Below the pieces are notes generated by a model, which was given only the letters and a program-made list of their open reading frames with translations, was not told the DNA's origin and ran no database searches. Shown here piece by piece: positions 42,488 through 53,823 of a DNA stretch of 64,000 nucleotides (position 1 is its first letter; every line of letters begins with the position of its first letter). The translations under genes and the position numbers were made by a program. The DNA is from Flavobacterium indicum GPTSA100-9 = DSM 17447 (GTDB taxonomy: Bacteria > Bacteroidota > Bacteroidia > Flavobacteriales > Flavobacteriaceae), in assembly GCF_000455605.1 (NCBI RefSeq), contig NC_017025.1:2232001-2296000 (forward strand). Reading direction: 5' to 3'.

Positions 42488-42985
42488 TTAAAACAATGGT
42501 AATTCCATAACATAATCATCCATTACAAAATTATTTCCAATATCGATAACTTCATCTTTAACAATAGTAAAACCAAGCTTCTCATAAAAAAATTGAGCTT
42601 TATTGAATTTATTTACATTTAAGAAAACCCCTTTTTGCAGCTTCCTTTTTGCAGTTTCAATAGCAAAATCTATTAATAGCCTCCCTACTCCTTTACCTTG
42701 ATAAGTATCTAAGACATATATTTTATGAATCTTCAATTGATTTGATTCATTGCAATTTATCTCATAAGCAAGAAAACCAATAGCTTCACTATTATCTTCA
42801 ATTATAAAAAAACATTGACCCTTTTGCAATTGCTGTACTAATGCATCAATACTGTAAAATTTATTTAGCATATATTCTAATTGTTCACTTGATAAAATTT
42901 GACCATAAGCATTTGGCCAAATTTTAAAAGCTAGATCTCTTACAATGCTTAATTGATTATCTTTTAATGGGGATATTGAATACAT
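42488..42985 (-). CDS. GNAT-family N-acetyltransferase
   Basis: This 165-residue protein has the GNAT core: IIEDNSEAIGFLAYEIN (beta strand), KIHKIYVLDTYQGKGVGRLLIDFAI with the acetyl-CoA binding QGKGVG, and VFLNVNKFNKAQFFYEKLGFTIV at the C-terminus. It transfers an acetyl group from acetyl-CoA to an amine, but the substrate is unknown. It is a single gene with its own promoter, whose boxes lie against the terminator of the giant secreted-protein gene on its upstream side. No link to the RiPP locus is evident apart from proximity; 247 bp separate it from the XRE regulator. Confidence 0.85.
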   Translation of the reverse strand: MYSISPLKDNQLSIVRDLAFKIWPNAYGQILSSEQLEYMLNKFYSIDALVQQLQKGQCFFIIEDNSEAIGFLAYEINCNESNQLKIHKIYVLDTYQGKGVGRLLIDFAIETAKRKLQKGVFLNVNKFNKAQFFYEKLGFTIVKDEVIDIGNNFVMDDYVMELPLF

Positions 42986-43004
42986 ATCAAATTCATTTTG
43001 CTTT

Positions 43005-43035
43005 CAAAAATACTAAATAAAAAAAGGGCCACCAA
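43005..43035 (-). promoter_or_regulatory. Promoter of the GNAT gene
   Basis: TTG (43033-43035), a 20-bp spacer and TATTTTTG (43005-43012) on the - strand, 19 bp before the ATG. The -33 box lies in the loop region of the preceding terminator. Confidence 0.6.
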
Positions 43036-43048
43036 TTGGCAGCCCTTA
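43018..43048 (-). terminator. Terminator after the giant T9SS protein gene
   Basis: Stem AAGGGC / GCCCTT with an inner palindrome CCAATTGG (CA/CA internal loop), followed on the - strand by seven T. Confidence 0.75.
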
Positions 43049-43065
43049 ATTTTACTGAATTAATG

Positions 43066-46000
43066 TTATTTTTTGATAACTTTTAATTCTGTGTAATTAT
43101 CATCAGCATAAACTTTTAAGATATAGATAGAAGAAGATAATTCTACCAAATCCACTTGAACTTCATTTGCAAAAGGCTTAATCACTTTAACTAATTTTCC
43201 ACCTAAATCAAATATTTCAATAGTTGTAATTTCTTTACTATATCTAATTGTTAACTGATCAACAACTGGATTAGGATAATACGTTAATTGTGTTAAATCA
43301 AACGATTCTTTTCCTAATACTACGGTTACAGTAACTGCTAATGGAGAACTCACACATGTACCATTTACAGATACTGCATAGTAAGTAGCACCATCCACTA
43401 ACTGTGTTCCTGCTGGAATTGCATTTGTTCCTGCTGCTGCATCAGCTGCTGATGGATACCAAACTATTCCAGTTCCAGTAACAACAATATCCTCTATCGT
43501 TACATCAGAAGCCACACCACCATTAATAGTTTGATTAGAAGCTCCTGTTGGAGTAGTTGCCGTATTTATTGTTAAGTTTAATGTCTCTGTATGACAACCT
43601 ACAGTATTGGTATATGTACCTGAAGTCGTATACGTAGTTCCATTAACAGCCCAAGTGTACGAATCACAAGCCGAAACGGTAGTAGTATTAGTTGTACTTG
43701 GTGTAATTGTTAAGTTTAATGTTTCTGTATGACATCCTACTACATTCGTATACGTACCAGAAGTAGTATATGTAGTTCCATTAACAGCCCATGTGTACGA
43801 ATCACAAGCCGAAGCAGTAGTAGTATTAGTTGTACTTGGTGTAATCGTTAAGTTTAACGTTTCGGTATGACATCCTACTACATTCGTATACGTACCAGAA
43901 GTAGTATACGTAGTGCCATTAACAGCCCAAGTATACGAATCACAAGCCGAAGCGGTAGTAGTATTAGTTGTACTTGGTGTAATCGTTAAGTTTAATGTCT
44001 CTGTATGACAACCTACAGTATTGGTATATGTACCAGAAGTAGTATACGTAGTGCCATTAACAGCCCAAGTATACGAATCACAAGCCGAAGCAGTAGTAGT
44101 ATTAGTTGTACTTGGTGTAATCGTTAAGTTTAACGTTTCGGTTTGACAACCTACAGTATTGGTATATGTACCAGAAGTAGTATATGTAGTTCCATTAACA
44201 GCCCAAGTGTACGAATCACAAGCCGAAGCAGTAGTAGTATTAGTTGTACTTGGTGTAATCGTTAAGTTTAACGTTTCCGTATGACATCCTACTACATTCG
44301 TATACGTTCCAGAAGTAGTATATGTAGTTCCGTTTACAGCCCAAGTATACGAATCACAAGCCGAAGCAGTAGTAGTGTTAGTTGTACTTGGTGTAATCGT
44401 TAAGTTTAACGTTTCCGTATGACATCCTACTACATTCGTATACGTACCAGAAGTAGTATACGTAGTGCCATTAACAGCCCAAGTGTACGAATCACAAGCC
44501 GAAGCAGTAGTAGTGTTTGAAGTACTTGGAACAAATGTGATTACCGAAGTATTTGATTTTGTACAAGCACCTAATGTCGCAGTAGCAGTATAAGTTATAT
44601 TACCTGTAGGTTTAGTATAAACTATATTAGTTGCAGTTCCAGTATATGGAATAGTTGCAGCTGAATCTGTATACAAATCCGTTTGAGGAGACCAAGTAAT
44701 TGGTGCGCTATTAATAACATCAAAAGTTAGATCATTTCTTGAGCTATATGTATAACTTGCTGTTCCTACATAGGCATCAATTGCTGCCGCTGATGTATTA
44801 TCAGCTCTATAAAAAATTGTACTAACAAATGAAGTTGGACTATGTTTTGCGGTGTTATAATTTGAAGCAGCACCAGTGTTATTATTACTATAATTCATTT
44901 CAACAACTAAATTACTTGAACCATCCCAACTAAATGGTGCATCAAAAGTAAAAGTATTTAAACCGGCAACTGGTGTATAATTTGCAGCAGCTTTTACAGT
45001 CGTTAATCCTGTTTCCCAAGCAGTTGTAGAAGCAAAACTTCCAGTTGCTGTATTTTTCATTTTAACTACTAAACTTGATAATGCTACAGAAGTATTGGCA
45101 TTAGCCAAATCTAATTTTATTGAATTAATTTGCGTTCCAGCAACAAAACCTAATGCAGATAATTCAGCTGCCGTATAGATCCATTGTTGTTTAGTTCCCC
45201 CATAAAAATTTTGAAGAGGATTTGGCCCTAAAGTGGCTGTAGTAGAACTACCTGAAGTTGTACTAGCACCAGATCCTAACAATGAAGACACAATATAAGT
45301 TCCTCCAGAAGCATTTAATTGCTGAATAGTTCCAGAACATACTGAGGCAGTTGCTGGAGTTAACACAACATTAGAAGGTATAGGATTAACAGTCACAACT
45401 ATTGTACCTGTTGTTGTACATCCTCCAATCATATCGGTTGCTGTTACAGTATAAGTAGTGGTAGTAGTTGGATTTGCAGTTACACTTGATCCAGTTGTAG
45501 CACTTAAACCTACAGCAGGAGACCAAACATAACTATGATTAGGATCATTTGCACTAGAAACCGTCAAAACAGTTGAATCTCCATTACAAATTGCAACATT
45601 TGGAGAAGTTGTGATCGATTGAGGCCCACTACATAATAAACTTATGGATACATTATCTAGCCCAATATCAAAACTTCCATTATCACCTGTTGCTCTAAAT
45701 CTAATTACAGAGGTAGCAGAAGTAGTTGCTAAATTTGCCTTAACATTTGTCCAACTCGTTACCGCAGTTGTAGGAGCAGCTAGTGCTGGTGTAGTAGTTA
45801 ATGGATTAAAAGTTACCCCTCCATCAGTTGATAATAACAATTCTAATTGATCAATTCCTGTACTAGGAGTAATGTAATAAAATGACAACTCTTTTGAACC
45901 CGGAGCAGATAAATCTACATATAAATCTAAAGAACCTTTATCTCCAGCAGGGAAAACATTAAATGAATGGAATCTTGCAGATCTTGCTCCATTTTGTGCT

Positions 46001-48963
46001 ATTGGGGTGTACGCTCCTCCTGTTGAGGACCATCCACTTAGTGTAGTTGTAGTATTATCTGCCCTCCAAGACGCATCAGCATCTACACCTTTAATCATTC
46101 TCCAAGAATTATTTGGAGCATCTTGTCCTAATGGTGCAGTTACACAAGTTGTAGTCCATACATTTTCAAAGCTTTCAGTTAAAGGAATTGTTGCATAAGT
46201 TGGTGAATTAATAATCACCTGAACTGGATTTGATGTTATTGAAAATCCTGAATTTGTACAAGTTACAATACATCTATACCATGTTGAAGCAATTGGAGTA
46301 ACTGAATAAGTTGAAGAATTGGCACCTCCAATAGTATTATATAAAATATTGTCTGAAGAAGATTCCCATTGATACGTTATATTTAAAACCGAATAAGCAA
46401 CATCTAAAGAAAGAATAGTTGAACTTCCTAAACAGAAATTGTTATTTGAAGTTACCGTATTTGCAGATGCTGGTGTACCAGTACAAACTGGTAAATTTGA
46501 AACACCATTAAATTCATCTGCACCAATATCTGGAGTAGCATTATTTCTAACATCTCCATCATAATCAGTTGTTACTAATGCTATAACGGATGCACCCCCT
46601 TCTACAAAAGTAGGTGTAACTGTGTCTATATGTAAATAAGTTGCATTCGCTCCAGTTGTAGAAACAAATGTCGGATTTTCTTCTACAGACACTTGATCTC
46701 TATTCACCATAAATGCTTTAAGATTAGCAACAGTATTTAGGGAATTTGTAATTGTTGTAGTACCTTCAACATAAGATGAATGATTATTAGTACCAGCAGT
46801 TGGGTTTACCCAAAATAAATTATTATTACTTGTAGTTGCATAATTAGTAGGAACTGTACCTGCTGTACCACTTATTCTTCTTATAGCTGCAGCAACACCA
46901 TTGGTCGCTACATTTAATCCATTTTGAGCTGGAGTAGATAAATTAACAAAAATATTATTTCTAACATCAACAGCTGTAGGTGTTAGGTTAAAATATAAAC
47001 ATGAAGTTCCAAAAGTAGTTACTGAACTTGAAGTTGCGTCTAATCGAACAGTATTATTATAAACATTATTTGTTGTAGCACCAGTTAAATTTATTCCAAT
47101 TACTGCATTTAAACCTGTAGCTGTTGGTGTATATAAATTTCCAACTAAATTATTAAAAACTGTTGCTGTTGTACCTCCAGAAACTGAAATTCCTAATACT
47201 GAAGCACCTGTACCAGTTGAAGTAATGTTAAATAATTTATTTTTAGAAATCGAAATAGTACCAATTGATGGATTTATACCAGTAAAAGCAACACCGGTCC
47301 CAGAATATCCAGAAACATTTTGCAAATTACTTATAGTATTTCCTATAAAGTTTTTATTACCAGCTATTCCAAATTCAACAATAGCTTTTATTGCACCATT
47401 TGCAGTTAAGTTATTTAAAATATTATTTGATATAGTAACATCTACAGATGAAGAAAGACCATAAATACCATCAATTGTACCTGTTGAAGCAGCATTTGAA
47501 TAAGCTAAACCAGCAATAGTATTTCCATTAATAGTAGTAGAAGTTGGACTTGTTATAACCAACCCTCTTAAAGTACCTGTTGTTGCAGAAGATCTTATAA
47601 ATGGACCAATTATATTATTATTAGCATTAAGTGTTACAGGCGAACCACATCCAATTAATATATGTGTCCCAGTACCTGGAATAGCAGAACCTGCACTTAC
47701 ATTATTGTTATTTATATTAGCAGTAGTAGGTGTAGCGCTATTAACAATACCATTTATTGTTGCACCTGTTGCTGAAGCATAATTTAAAACAACAGAATTA
47801 TTGTTTATACTTACAGTATTTGAAGCTGCTGTAGACCCAATACCGTTAGAAATTCCGTCTAATTGTGAAGTTGTACCACCACCAAATAAAGTTATATTGT
47901 TATTGTTAATTGTAATATTTGCAGAAGTACCTGCCCCAGCTAAAATTCCTCTCAAAGTTGAGGGATGATTTACTCCAGAACCATTATTATTATTGATTAT
48001 GTTGTAAGATACATTTGCTCCCCATTGGTTATTAATTCTGATTGCTGCAGCTGGATTTGTTGCACCAGTTGCTCCACCAAAATTCAGTAAAGTATTACCC
48101 GTTAAATTACTTACTCCACCAATATCATTATTTGAATCTGCTAATGTAAAAGGAGTAGCAGCAGCAAAACCATTCATTCCAATTCCTATGTTTCCACCAT
48201 TTATTGTATTTCCATAGATTTTATTATTAGAACTTGCCCCACTTGTCGCAGTAATGGTTAAATTAGTTGTGGCTGCTGTCGCTGTAGAATTAATAAACAT
48301 AATACCAACAGAACCATCAAACATTGGAGTTGTTCCTGCCGCATTATTAACACGTTGCATATTAAAAGTACAGTTTTGTACTGTATTGTTATTACAACCA
48401 TCGGTAGCTGAAGCTTTGTAAAAAACTAGCCCTGCTTCCATAGTAGCAGGATTCGTAGTATTACCATCGGTAAAAGTAACATTTTGGATAGTTAAAAAAT
48501 CTAAACCTGATACTTTAAAAATAGCATCTTGAACTGCAGTCCCCGGCGTTCCGGTTCCAGCTGAATAAGCTTGTAAAATAGAAGTACCTGGTGTACCATT
48601 GATTGTTATGGTATTAGTCACACTCGTAGCTGCATTTAAAGTAGCAGAACCAAGAATAAAACCTAATGTTGGTGCAGTCTCAGTACCTGCTCCTAAATTT
48701 AGCACAACTGGTCCAGTCATAGCTGTTACTGCATTTAAATCTGTAATTGCAGATGCTAAACTAGTATAAGAACCAGCTAATGCAGGAGTAGTATTTGCAT
48801 TACCTGTAACTGTTACTCCAATTTGTGCAAAAGCATTTGAAAAACAAAATATTGTTAAAAAAACAAAAACTATTTTTTTAAAAACACTTTGAATACCAAA
48901 CACTTTATTCTTTTTTGTGAATGCATCACTTAAAGAATTTTCTGAAAAGTAATTTTTACTCAT
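43066..48963 (-). CDS. Giant T9SS-secreted beta-helix protein with tandem repeats
   Basis: This 1965-residue protein has a long-headed signal peptide ending near residue 47 (FVFLTIFCFSNAFAQ). Residues of about 130-800 are rich in Asn and Gly and look like a right-handed beta-helix (FLTIQNVTFTDGN, NNNTVQNCTFNMQ). Residues of about 930-1110 resemble a choice-of-anchor J domain (SWRMIKGVDADASWR...FDIGLDNVSIS), and Ig/PKD-like parts follow (YVWSPAVGLSATTGS). Residues of about 1482-1803 are seven copies of a 46-residue unit with CDSYTWAVNGTTYTTSGTYT and GCHTETLNLTI. The last 75 residues are a type A T9SS sorting domain (LTYYPNPVVDQLTIRY...IYILKVY). It is probably a surface adhesin or cell-envelope protein; no enzyme motif is evident. 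Confidence 0.85.
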   Translation of the reverse strand: MSKNYFSENSLSDAFTKKNKVFGIQSVFKKIVFVFLTIFCFSNAFAQIGVTVTGNANTTPALAGSYTSLASAITDLNAVTAMTGPVVLNLGAGTETAPTLGFILGSATLNAATSVTNTITINGTPGTSILQAYSAGTGTPGTAVQDAIFKVSGLDFLTIQNVTFTDGNTTNPATMEAGLVFYKASATDGCNNNTVQNCTFNMQRVNNAAGTTPMFDGSVGIMFINSTATAATTNLTITATSGASSNNKIYGNTINGGNIGIGMNGFAAATPFTLADSNNDIGGVSNLTGNTLLNFGGATGATNPAAAIRINNQWGANVSYNIINNNNGSGVNHPSTLRGILAGAGTSANITINNNNITLFGGGTTSQLDGISNGIGSTAASNTVSINNNSVVLNYASATGATINGIVNSATPTTANINNNNVSAGSAIPGTGTHILIGCGSPVTLNANNNIIGPFIRSSATTGTLRGLVITSPTSTTINGNTIAGLAYSNAASTGTIDGIYGLSSSVDVTISNNILNNLTANGAIKAIVEFGIAGNKNFIGNTISNLQNVSGYSGTGVAFTGINPSIGTISISKNKLFNITSTGTGASVLGISVSGGTTATVFNNLVGNLYTPTATGLNAVIGINLTGATTNNVYNNTVRLDATSSSVTTFGTSCLYFNLTPTAVDVRNNIFVNLSTPAQNGLNVATNGVAAAIRRISGTAGTVPTNYATTSNNNLFWVNPTAGTNNHSSYVEGTTTITNSLNTVANLKAFMVNRDQVSVEENPTFVSTTGANATYLHIDTVTPTFVEGGASVIALVTTDYDGDVRNNATPDIGADEFNGVSNLPVCTGTPASANTVTSNNNFCLGSSTILSLDVAYSVLNITYQWESSSDNILYNTIGGANSSTYSVTPIASTWYRCIVTCTNSGFSITSNPVQVIINSPTYATIPLTESFENVWTTTCVTAPLGQDAPNNSWRMIKGVDADASWRADNTTTTLSGWSSTGGAYTPIAQNGARSARFHSFNVFPAGDKGSLDLYVDLSAPGSKELSFYYITPSTGIDQLELLLSTDGGVTFNPLTTTPALAAPTTAVTSWTNVKANLATTSATSVIRFRATGDNGSFDIGLDNVSISLLCSGPQSITTSPNVAICNGDSTVLTVSSANDPNHSYVWSPAVGLSATTGSSVTANPTTTTTYTVTATDMIGGCTTTGTIVVTVNPIPSNVVLTPATASVCSGTIQQLNASGGTYIVSSLLGSGASTTSGSSTTATLGPNPLQNFYGGTKQQWIYTAAELSALGFVAGTQINSIKLDLANANTSVALSSLVVKMKNTATGSFASTTAWETGLTTVKAAANYTPVAGLNTFTFDAPFSWDGSSNLVVEMNYSNNNTGAASNYNTAKHSPTSFVSTIFYRADNTSAAAIDAYVGTASYTYSSRNDLTFDVINSAPITWSPQTDLYTDSAATIPYTGTATNIVYTKPTGNITYTATATLGACTKSNTSVITFVPSTSNTTTASACDSYTWAVNGTTYTTSGTYTNVVGCHTETLNLTITPSTTNTTTASACDSYTWAVNGTTYTTSGTYTNVVGCHTETLNLTITPSTTNTTTASACDSYTWAVNGTTYTTSGTYTNTVGCQTETLNLTITPSTTNTTTASACDSYTWAVNGTTYTTSGTYTNTVGCHTETLNLTITPSTTNTTTASACDSYTWAVNGTTYTTSGTYTNVVGCHTETLNLTITPSTTNTTTASACDSYTWAVNGTTYTTSGTYTNVVGCHTETLNLTITPSTTNTTTVSACDSYTWAVNGTTYTTSGTYTNTVGCHTETLNLTINTATTPTGASNQTINGGVASDVTIEDIVVTGTGIVWYPSAADAAAGTNAIPAGTQLVDGATYYAVSVNGTCVSSPLAVTVTVVLGKESFDLTQLTYYPNPVVDQLTIRYSKEITTIEIFDLGGKLVKVIKPFANEVQVDLVELSSSIYILKVYADDNYTELKVIKK
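43556..44520. repeat. Seven tandem 138-bp repeats inside the giant secreted-protein gene
   Basis: The sequence ACAAGCCGAA recurs at 43666, 43804, 43942, 44080, 44218, 44356 and 44494, exactly 138 bp apart. The copies are almost identical at DNA level; the main variation is a TNVVGC versus TNTVGC class switch and His/Gln in the next position. Outer boundaries are approximate. Confidence 0.93.
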
Positions 48964-49092
48964 GTTTTGTTATATATTTTAAAAAAAGCTATCTAATTTC
49001 AATAATATTTAACAATAACTAATAAAAATTCGACGAAATGTATTTTAATAACGATATAAAACATAAAAGCCCTTAAAAAGAGCTTTTATAAA

Positions 49093-49401
49093 TTATGCCT
49101 GACCTGTTGGACCAAAATTTAGTGGAATATTAGGTTGTTCAGTTTCCTTGATTTCACCGTGTTGATTTTCAAAACGTTTAATATTTTCATGTAATGCTCC
49201 CAACAATCTTTTTGCATGTTGAGGCGTTAACACTATTCTCGATTTAACTTTTGCTTTTGGCACACCGGGCATGATACTGATAAAATCTAAAACAAACTCA
49301 GTATTTGAATGATTAATAATAGCTAAATTAGAATAAATACCTTCAGCCGTTTTTTCATCTAATTCAATATTTAATTGTCCTTCTTGATTATTATTTTCCA
49401 T
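49093..49401 (-). CDS. DUF3467 domain-containing protein
   Basis: This 102-residue acidic protein begins ENNNQEGQLNIELDEKTAEGIYSNLAIINHS and has EFVLDFISIMPGVPKAKVKSRIVLTPQHAKRLLGALHEN (given in parts), the complete pattern of DUF3467. The domain is a small beta-sandwich-like protein of unknown function. It lies directly after rpoC but behind that gene's terminator. A -7-like sequence (TATATTTG, 49459-49466) lies upstream of the terminator, so its expression may depend on read-through. Some shorter members of the family are encoded next to rpoC in Bacteroidota, so the location is probably conserved. Confidence 0.85.
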   Translation of the reverse strand: MENNNQEGQLNIELDEKTAEGIYSNLAIINHSNTEFVLDFISIMPGVPKAKVKSRIVLTPQHAKRLLGALHENIKRFENQHGEIKETEQPNIPLNFGPTGQA

Positions 49402-49413
49402 TTGTATATGATT

Positions 49414-49447
49414 TAAAAAAACCTAACAGTATAAACTGTTAGGTTTT
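49414..49447 (-). terminator. Intrinsic terminator of the rpoBC operon
   Basis: Perfect 13-bp stem (AAAACCTAACAGT / ACTGTTAGGTTTT) with an ATAA loop, followed on the - strand by six T. It lies between rpoC and the DUF3467 gene. Confidence 0.87.
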
Positions 49448-49473
49448 AAATTATTTATCAAATATAAGAATTC

Positions 49474-52400
49474 TTAGTAATTGAACTCTTCTTTTGCAGC
49501 CATTAATTCGCTGTATTCATCTTTTGAACCTACAAGAATGTTATCATAATCTCTCATACCTGTACCTGCAGGGATTCTGTGACCAACAATAACGTTTTCT
49601 TTCAATCCTTCTAGAGTATCAATTTTACCAGCAACTGCTGCTTCATTTAACACTTTAGTAGTTTCCTGGAACGAAGCCGCAGATATAAACGACTTAGTTT
49701 GTAATGAAGCTCTTGTAATACCTTGAAGAATTGGAGTAGCCGTTGCAGGAACAACATCTCTTGCAACTACTAAATTTTTATCTTCACGTTTTAACAATGA
49801 GTTTTCATCTCTTAATTCTCTAGGAGAAACTATTTGACCAGGTTTTAAATTAGTAGAATCGCCAGCATCTTCAATTACTTTCATTCCATATAATTTATCG
49901 TTTTCAACAATAAAGTCACTTGTATGAACTAATTGATCTTCTAAGAATAAAGTATCTCCTGGATCTTGGATTTGTACTTTTCTCATCATTTGACGAATCA
50001 CAACTTCAAAGTGTTTGTCGTTGATTTTTACCCCTTGTAAACGATATACTTCTTGAATTTCGTTTACTAAGTATTGTTGTACAGCAGAAGGACCTTGAAT
50101 TCTTAAGATATCATCTGGAGTGATTGCTCCGTCTGATAATGGCATTCCAGCTCTAACAAAGTCATTTTCTTGAACTAAGATTTGGTTAGAAAGTTTAACT
50201 AAATATTTCTTCACTTCACCAAATTTAGACTCAATAGATAACTCTCTATTACCTCTCTTCACTTTACCAAAAGTAACTACACCATCAATCTCAGAAACTA
50301 CAGCTGGATTAGAAGGATTACGCGCTTCTAACAACTCTGTAATTCTTGGTAAACCTCCTGTAATATCACCTGCTTTAGAAGAACGACGTGGAATTTTAAC
50401 TAAAACTTTACCTGCTTTAATTTTTTCACCGTCATCAACCATTAAGTGGGCACCTACTGGTAAGTTATACGATCTAATTAATTCACCATCTTTACCATAA
50501 ATATGTAAGGTTGGAATTAATTTTTTATTACGTGCTTCAGAAATTACTTTTTCTTGGAAACCAGTTTGTTCGTCAATTTCTACTAAGAACGATTGTCCTT
50601 GTTCGATATCTTCGTAACCTACTTTACCTGTAAATTCAGATACAATTACACCATTATAAGGATCCCATTTACAGATTGTAGCTCCTTTTTCAACCACATC
50701 ACCATCATTTACATAAATAGTTGAACCGTAAGGTATATTATGCGTATTTAAAACAATTCCAGTTTTAGCATCAACTAATTTTAATTCTGTTGAACGAGAA
50801 ATAACAATATCAATTGTATTTCCTTCTGCATCTTCACCTTTAACTGTTTTTAAATCTTCAATTTCTAATCTACCTCCAAAACGAGCAACAATACTAGAAT
50901 CTTCTGAGATACCTCCAGCAACCCCTCCAACGTGGAACGTACGAAGTGTTAACTGTGTACCTGGCTCACCAATTGACTGTGCAGCAATAACTCCAACAGC
51001 TTCACCTTTTTGAGCCATTTTACCAGTTGCTAAGTTTCTACCATAACATTTAGCACAAATACCTTTTGTAGCTTCACATGTTAATGCCGAACGAACTTCC
51101 ACTTTTTCAACTGGAGAACCTTCAATTTTCTTAACAATTGCTTCTGTAATTTCTTCACCTGCATGAACTAAAATTTCAGAATCTAAAGGATTAACAACAT
51201 CTTGTAAAGCCACACGACCTAAAATTCTTTCTCCTAAAGACTCAACGATTTCTTCGTTTTTCTTCAATGCAGTTACTTCAATTCCTCTCAATGTACCACA
51301 ATCTACTGAATTAATGATAACATCTTGAGATACGTCATGTAATCTTCTCGTTAAATATCCAGCATCGGCAGTTTTCAAGGCCGTATCGGCAAGACCTTTA
51401 CGAGCACCGTGTGTTGAGATGAAGTATTCTAAGATTGATAAACCTTCTTTAAAGTTTGATAAAATCGGATTTTCAATAATTTCACCTCCAGCAGCAGTAG
51501 ATTTTTTAGGCTTAGCCATCAATCCACGCATACCTGTTAACTGACGGATCTGTTCTTTTGAACCCCTTGCTCCAGAGTCAAGCATCATATACACAGAGTT
51601 GAATCCTTGTTGGTCTTCTCTAATGTTTTTCATGGCATACTCTGTTAATTTTGCATTAGCAGAAGTCCAAACGTCAATTACCTGATTATAACGCTCATTA
51701 TTTGTAATAAGACCCATGTTATAGTTCATTGTAATTGCATCTACTTCTTCTCTTGCACTAGCAATTAAAGGCTCTTTTTCATCTGGAACTTTAATATCAC
51801 CTAAGCTGAATGATAAACCACCTTTGAAAGCAAATTTATACCCCATATCCTTAATATTATCAAGGAAAGCAGCCGTTGTAGGAACATCAGTTACAGCCAA
51901 GATTTTACCAATAATATCTCTTAAAGATTTTTTAGTTAAAACCTCGTTAATATATCCAGCTGCTTCAGGTACTACTTCATTAAATAATACTCTACCTGCA
52001 GTTGTTTGAATAACTTTATAAACTAATTCTCCTTCTTCGTTGAAGTCTTTTGTTCTTACTTTAACACGAGCATTTAAGTCTAAACGTCCTTCATTTAAAG
52101 CAATGTGAACTTCTTCAACTGAATAGAATGTTAAACCTTCACCTTTAATAGGATATTCAGGTGTAGACAATCTTTCTTTAGTCATGTAATATAGACCCAA
52201 TACCATGTCCTGAGAAGGTACTGTAATAGGAGCACCATTTGCAGGGTTTAAGATATTGTGAGAAGCTAACATTAACAATTGAGCTTCTAAGATTGCTTCA
52301 GGTCCTAAAGGTAAGTGAACCGCCATCTGGTCACCATCGAAATCGGCGTTGAAAGCCGTACATGTCAATGGGTGTAACTGGATTGCTTTTCCTTCAATTA

Positions 52401-53772
52401 ATTTAGGTTGGAATGCTTGAATACCTAATCTGTGAAGTGTAGGAGCACGGTTTAGTAATACTGGATGTCCTTTGATTACATTTTCTAAGATATCCCATAC
52501 TACTGGCTCTTTTTTATCGATAATTTTCTTAGCCGACTTAACTGTTTTAACAATTCCTCTTTCGATTAATTTACGAATAACGAATGGTTTGTACAATTCT
52601 GCAGCCATATCTTTTGGAAGACCACACTCATACATTTTCATTTCTGGTCCAACAACAATTACCGAACGAGCAGAATAATCCACACGTTTACCTAATAAGT
52701 TTTGACGGAAACGTCCTTGTTTACCTTTTAATGAATCTGATAAAGATTTTAATGGTCTATTTGATTCTGTTTTAACTGCAGAAGCTTTTCTTGTATTATC
52801 GAATAATGAATCAACTGCTTCTTGTAACATACGTTTTTCATTACGTAAGATTACTTCAGGAGCTTTAATTTCCATTAAACGTTTTAGACGGTTATTACGT
52901 ATAATAACTCTTCTATATAAGTCATTTAAATCTGAAGTTGCAAAACGACCTCCATCAAGTGGCACTAACGGACGTAATTCAGGTGGAATAACCGGGATTA
53001 CTTTTAAAATCATCCATTCAGGTAGATTTTCTCTGTTTTTGTTAGCCTCACGGAATGATTCAACAACATTTAAACGCTTTAAAGCTTCCGTTTTTCTTTG
53101 CTTAGAAGTCTCATTATTAGCAGCGTGACGTAATTTATATGACAAGTCATCTAAATCGGTACGAGCTAGTAAATCCATAATACATTCAGCACCCATTTTA
53201 GCGATGAATTTATTAGGATCGTTATCATCTAAATATTGATTTTCCATTGGTAATGAATCAGCAATATTTAAATATTCTTCTTCAGTTAAGAAATCTAATG
53301 CATTTAAAGATTCTCCATCTGGCCCTTTAGCAATACCTGGTTGAATAACTACATATCTTTCATAGTAGATAATCATATCTAATTTCTTAGAAGGCAAGCC
53401 TAATAAGTAACCGATTTTGTTAGGTAATGAACGGAAGTACCAAATATGAGCAATAGGCACCACTAAATTAATGTGACCTACTCTATCTCTTCTAACTTTT
53501 TTCTCTGTAACTTCTACACCACAACGGTCACATACGATTCCTTTGTAGCGAATTCTTTTATATTTACCACAAGCACATTCGTAATCTTTAACTGGACCAA
53601 AAATTCTTTCACAGAAAAGACCATCACGCTCTGGTTTATGCGTACGATAGTTGATTGTTTCAGGCTTTAAAACTTCACCTCTTGATTCTGCCAAGATTGA
53701 TTCTGGAGAAGCCAAACCTATTGTGATTCTGTTAAATCTTTTAACGGTATTTTTATCTTTTAATTTTGTCAT
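49474..53772 (-). CDS. rpoC: DNA-directed RNA polymerase subunit beta'
   Basis: This 1432-residue core polymerase subunit carries the catalytic magnesium motif NADFDGDQM. The N-terminal zinc finger ([20 protein letters not shown], with its pattern of Cys pairs) and the second zinc site [15 protein letters not shown] are intact. The family segments [19 protein letters not shown] and [14 protein letters not shown] are also present. The length matches Bacteroidota beta' subunits. It is 97 bp downstream of rpoB and ends just before the operon's terminator. No inteins or frame breaks are visible. Confidence 0.98.
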   Translation of the reverse strand: MTKLKDKNTVKRFNRITIGLASPESILAESRGEVLKPETINYRTHKPERDGLFCERIFGPVKDYECACGKYKRIRYKGIVCDRCGVEVTEKKVRRDRVGHINLVVPIAHIWYFRSLPNKIGYLLGLPSKKLDMIIYYERYVVIQPGIAKGPDGESLNALDFLTEEEYLNIADSLPMENQYLDDNDPNKFIAKMGAECIMDLLARTDLDDLSYKLRHAANNETSKQRKTEALKRLNVVESFREANKNRENLPEWMILKVIPVIPPELRPLVPLDGGRFATSDLNDLYRRVIIRNNRLKRLMEIKAPEVILRNEKRMLQEAVDSLFDNTRKASAVKTESNRPLKSLSDSLKGKQGRFRQNLLGKRVDYSARSVIVVGPEMKMYECGLPKDMAAELYKPFVIRKLIERGIVKTVKSAKKIIDKKEPVVWDILENVIKGHPVLLNRAPTLHRLGIQAFQPKLIEGKAIQLHPLTCTAFNADFDGDQMAVHLPLGPEAILEAQLLMLASHNILNPANGAPITVPSQDMVLGLYYMTKERLSTPEYPIKGEGLTFYSVEEVHIALNEGRLDLNARVKVRTKDFNEEGELVYKVIQTTAGRVLFNEVVPEAAGYINEVLTKKSLRDIIGKILAVTDVPTTAAFLDNIKDMGYKFAFKGGLSFSLGDIKVPDEKEPLIASAREEVDAITMNYNMGLITNNERYNQVIDVWTSANAKLTEYAMKNIREDQQGFNSVYMMLDSGARGSKEQIRQLTGMRGLMAKPKKSTAAGGEIIENPILSNFKEGLSILEYFISTHGARKGLADTALKTADAGYLTRRLHDVSQDVIINSVDCGTLRGIEVTALKKNEEIVESLGERILGRVALQDVVNPLDSEILVHAGEEITEAIVKKIEGSPVEKVEVRSALTCEATKGICAKCYGRNLATGKMAQKGEAVGVIAAQSIGEPGTQLTLRTFHVGGVAGGISEDSSIVARFGGRLEIEDLKTVKGEDAEGNTIDIVISRSTELKLVDAKTGIVLNTHNIPYGSTIYVNDGDVVEKGATICKWDPYNGVIVSEFTGKVGYEDIEQGQSFLVEIDEQTGFQEKVISEARNKKLIPTLHIYGKDGELIRSYNLPVGAHLMVDDGEKIKAGKVLVKIPRRSSKAGDITGGLPRITELLEARNPSNPAVVSEIDGVVTFGKVKRGNRELSIESKFGEVKKYLVKLSNQILVQENDFVRAGMPLSDGAITPDDILRIQGPSAVQQYLVNEIQEVYRLQGVKINDKHFEVVIRQMMRKVQIQDPGDTLFLEDQLVHTSDFIVENDKLYGMKVIEDAGDSTNLKPGQIVSPRELRDENSLLKREDKNLVVARDVVPATATPILQGITRASLQTKSFISAASFQETTKVLNEAAVAGKIDTLEGLKENVIVGHRIPAGTGMRDYDNILVGSKDEYSELMAAKEEFNY

Positions 53773-53823
53773 GATATGAATACTATCGATTTATTAAAAT
53801 TCAATTGTAAATTTTTTTGTTTT

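Noticed and set aside
43556-44520. 138-bp repeats as a CRISPR array.
   Set aside because: The units have no spacers, are contiguous, and keep one open reading frame with a conserved protein motif.
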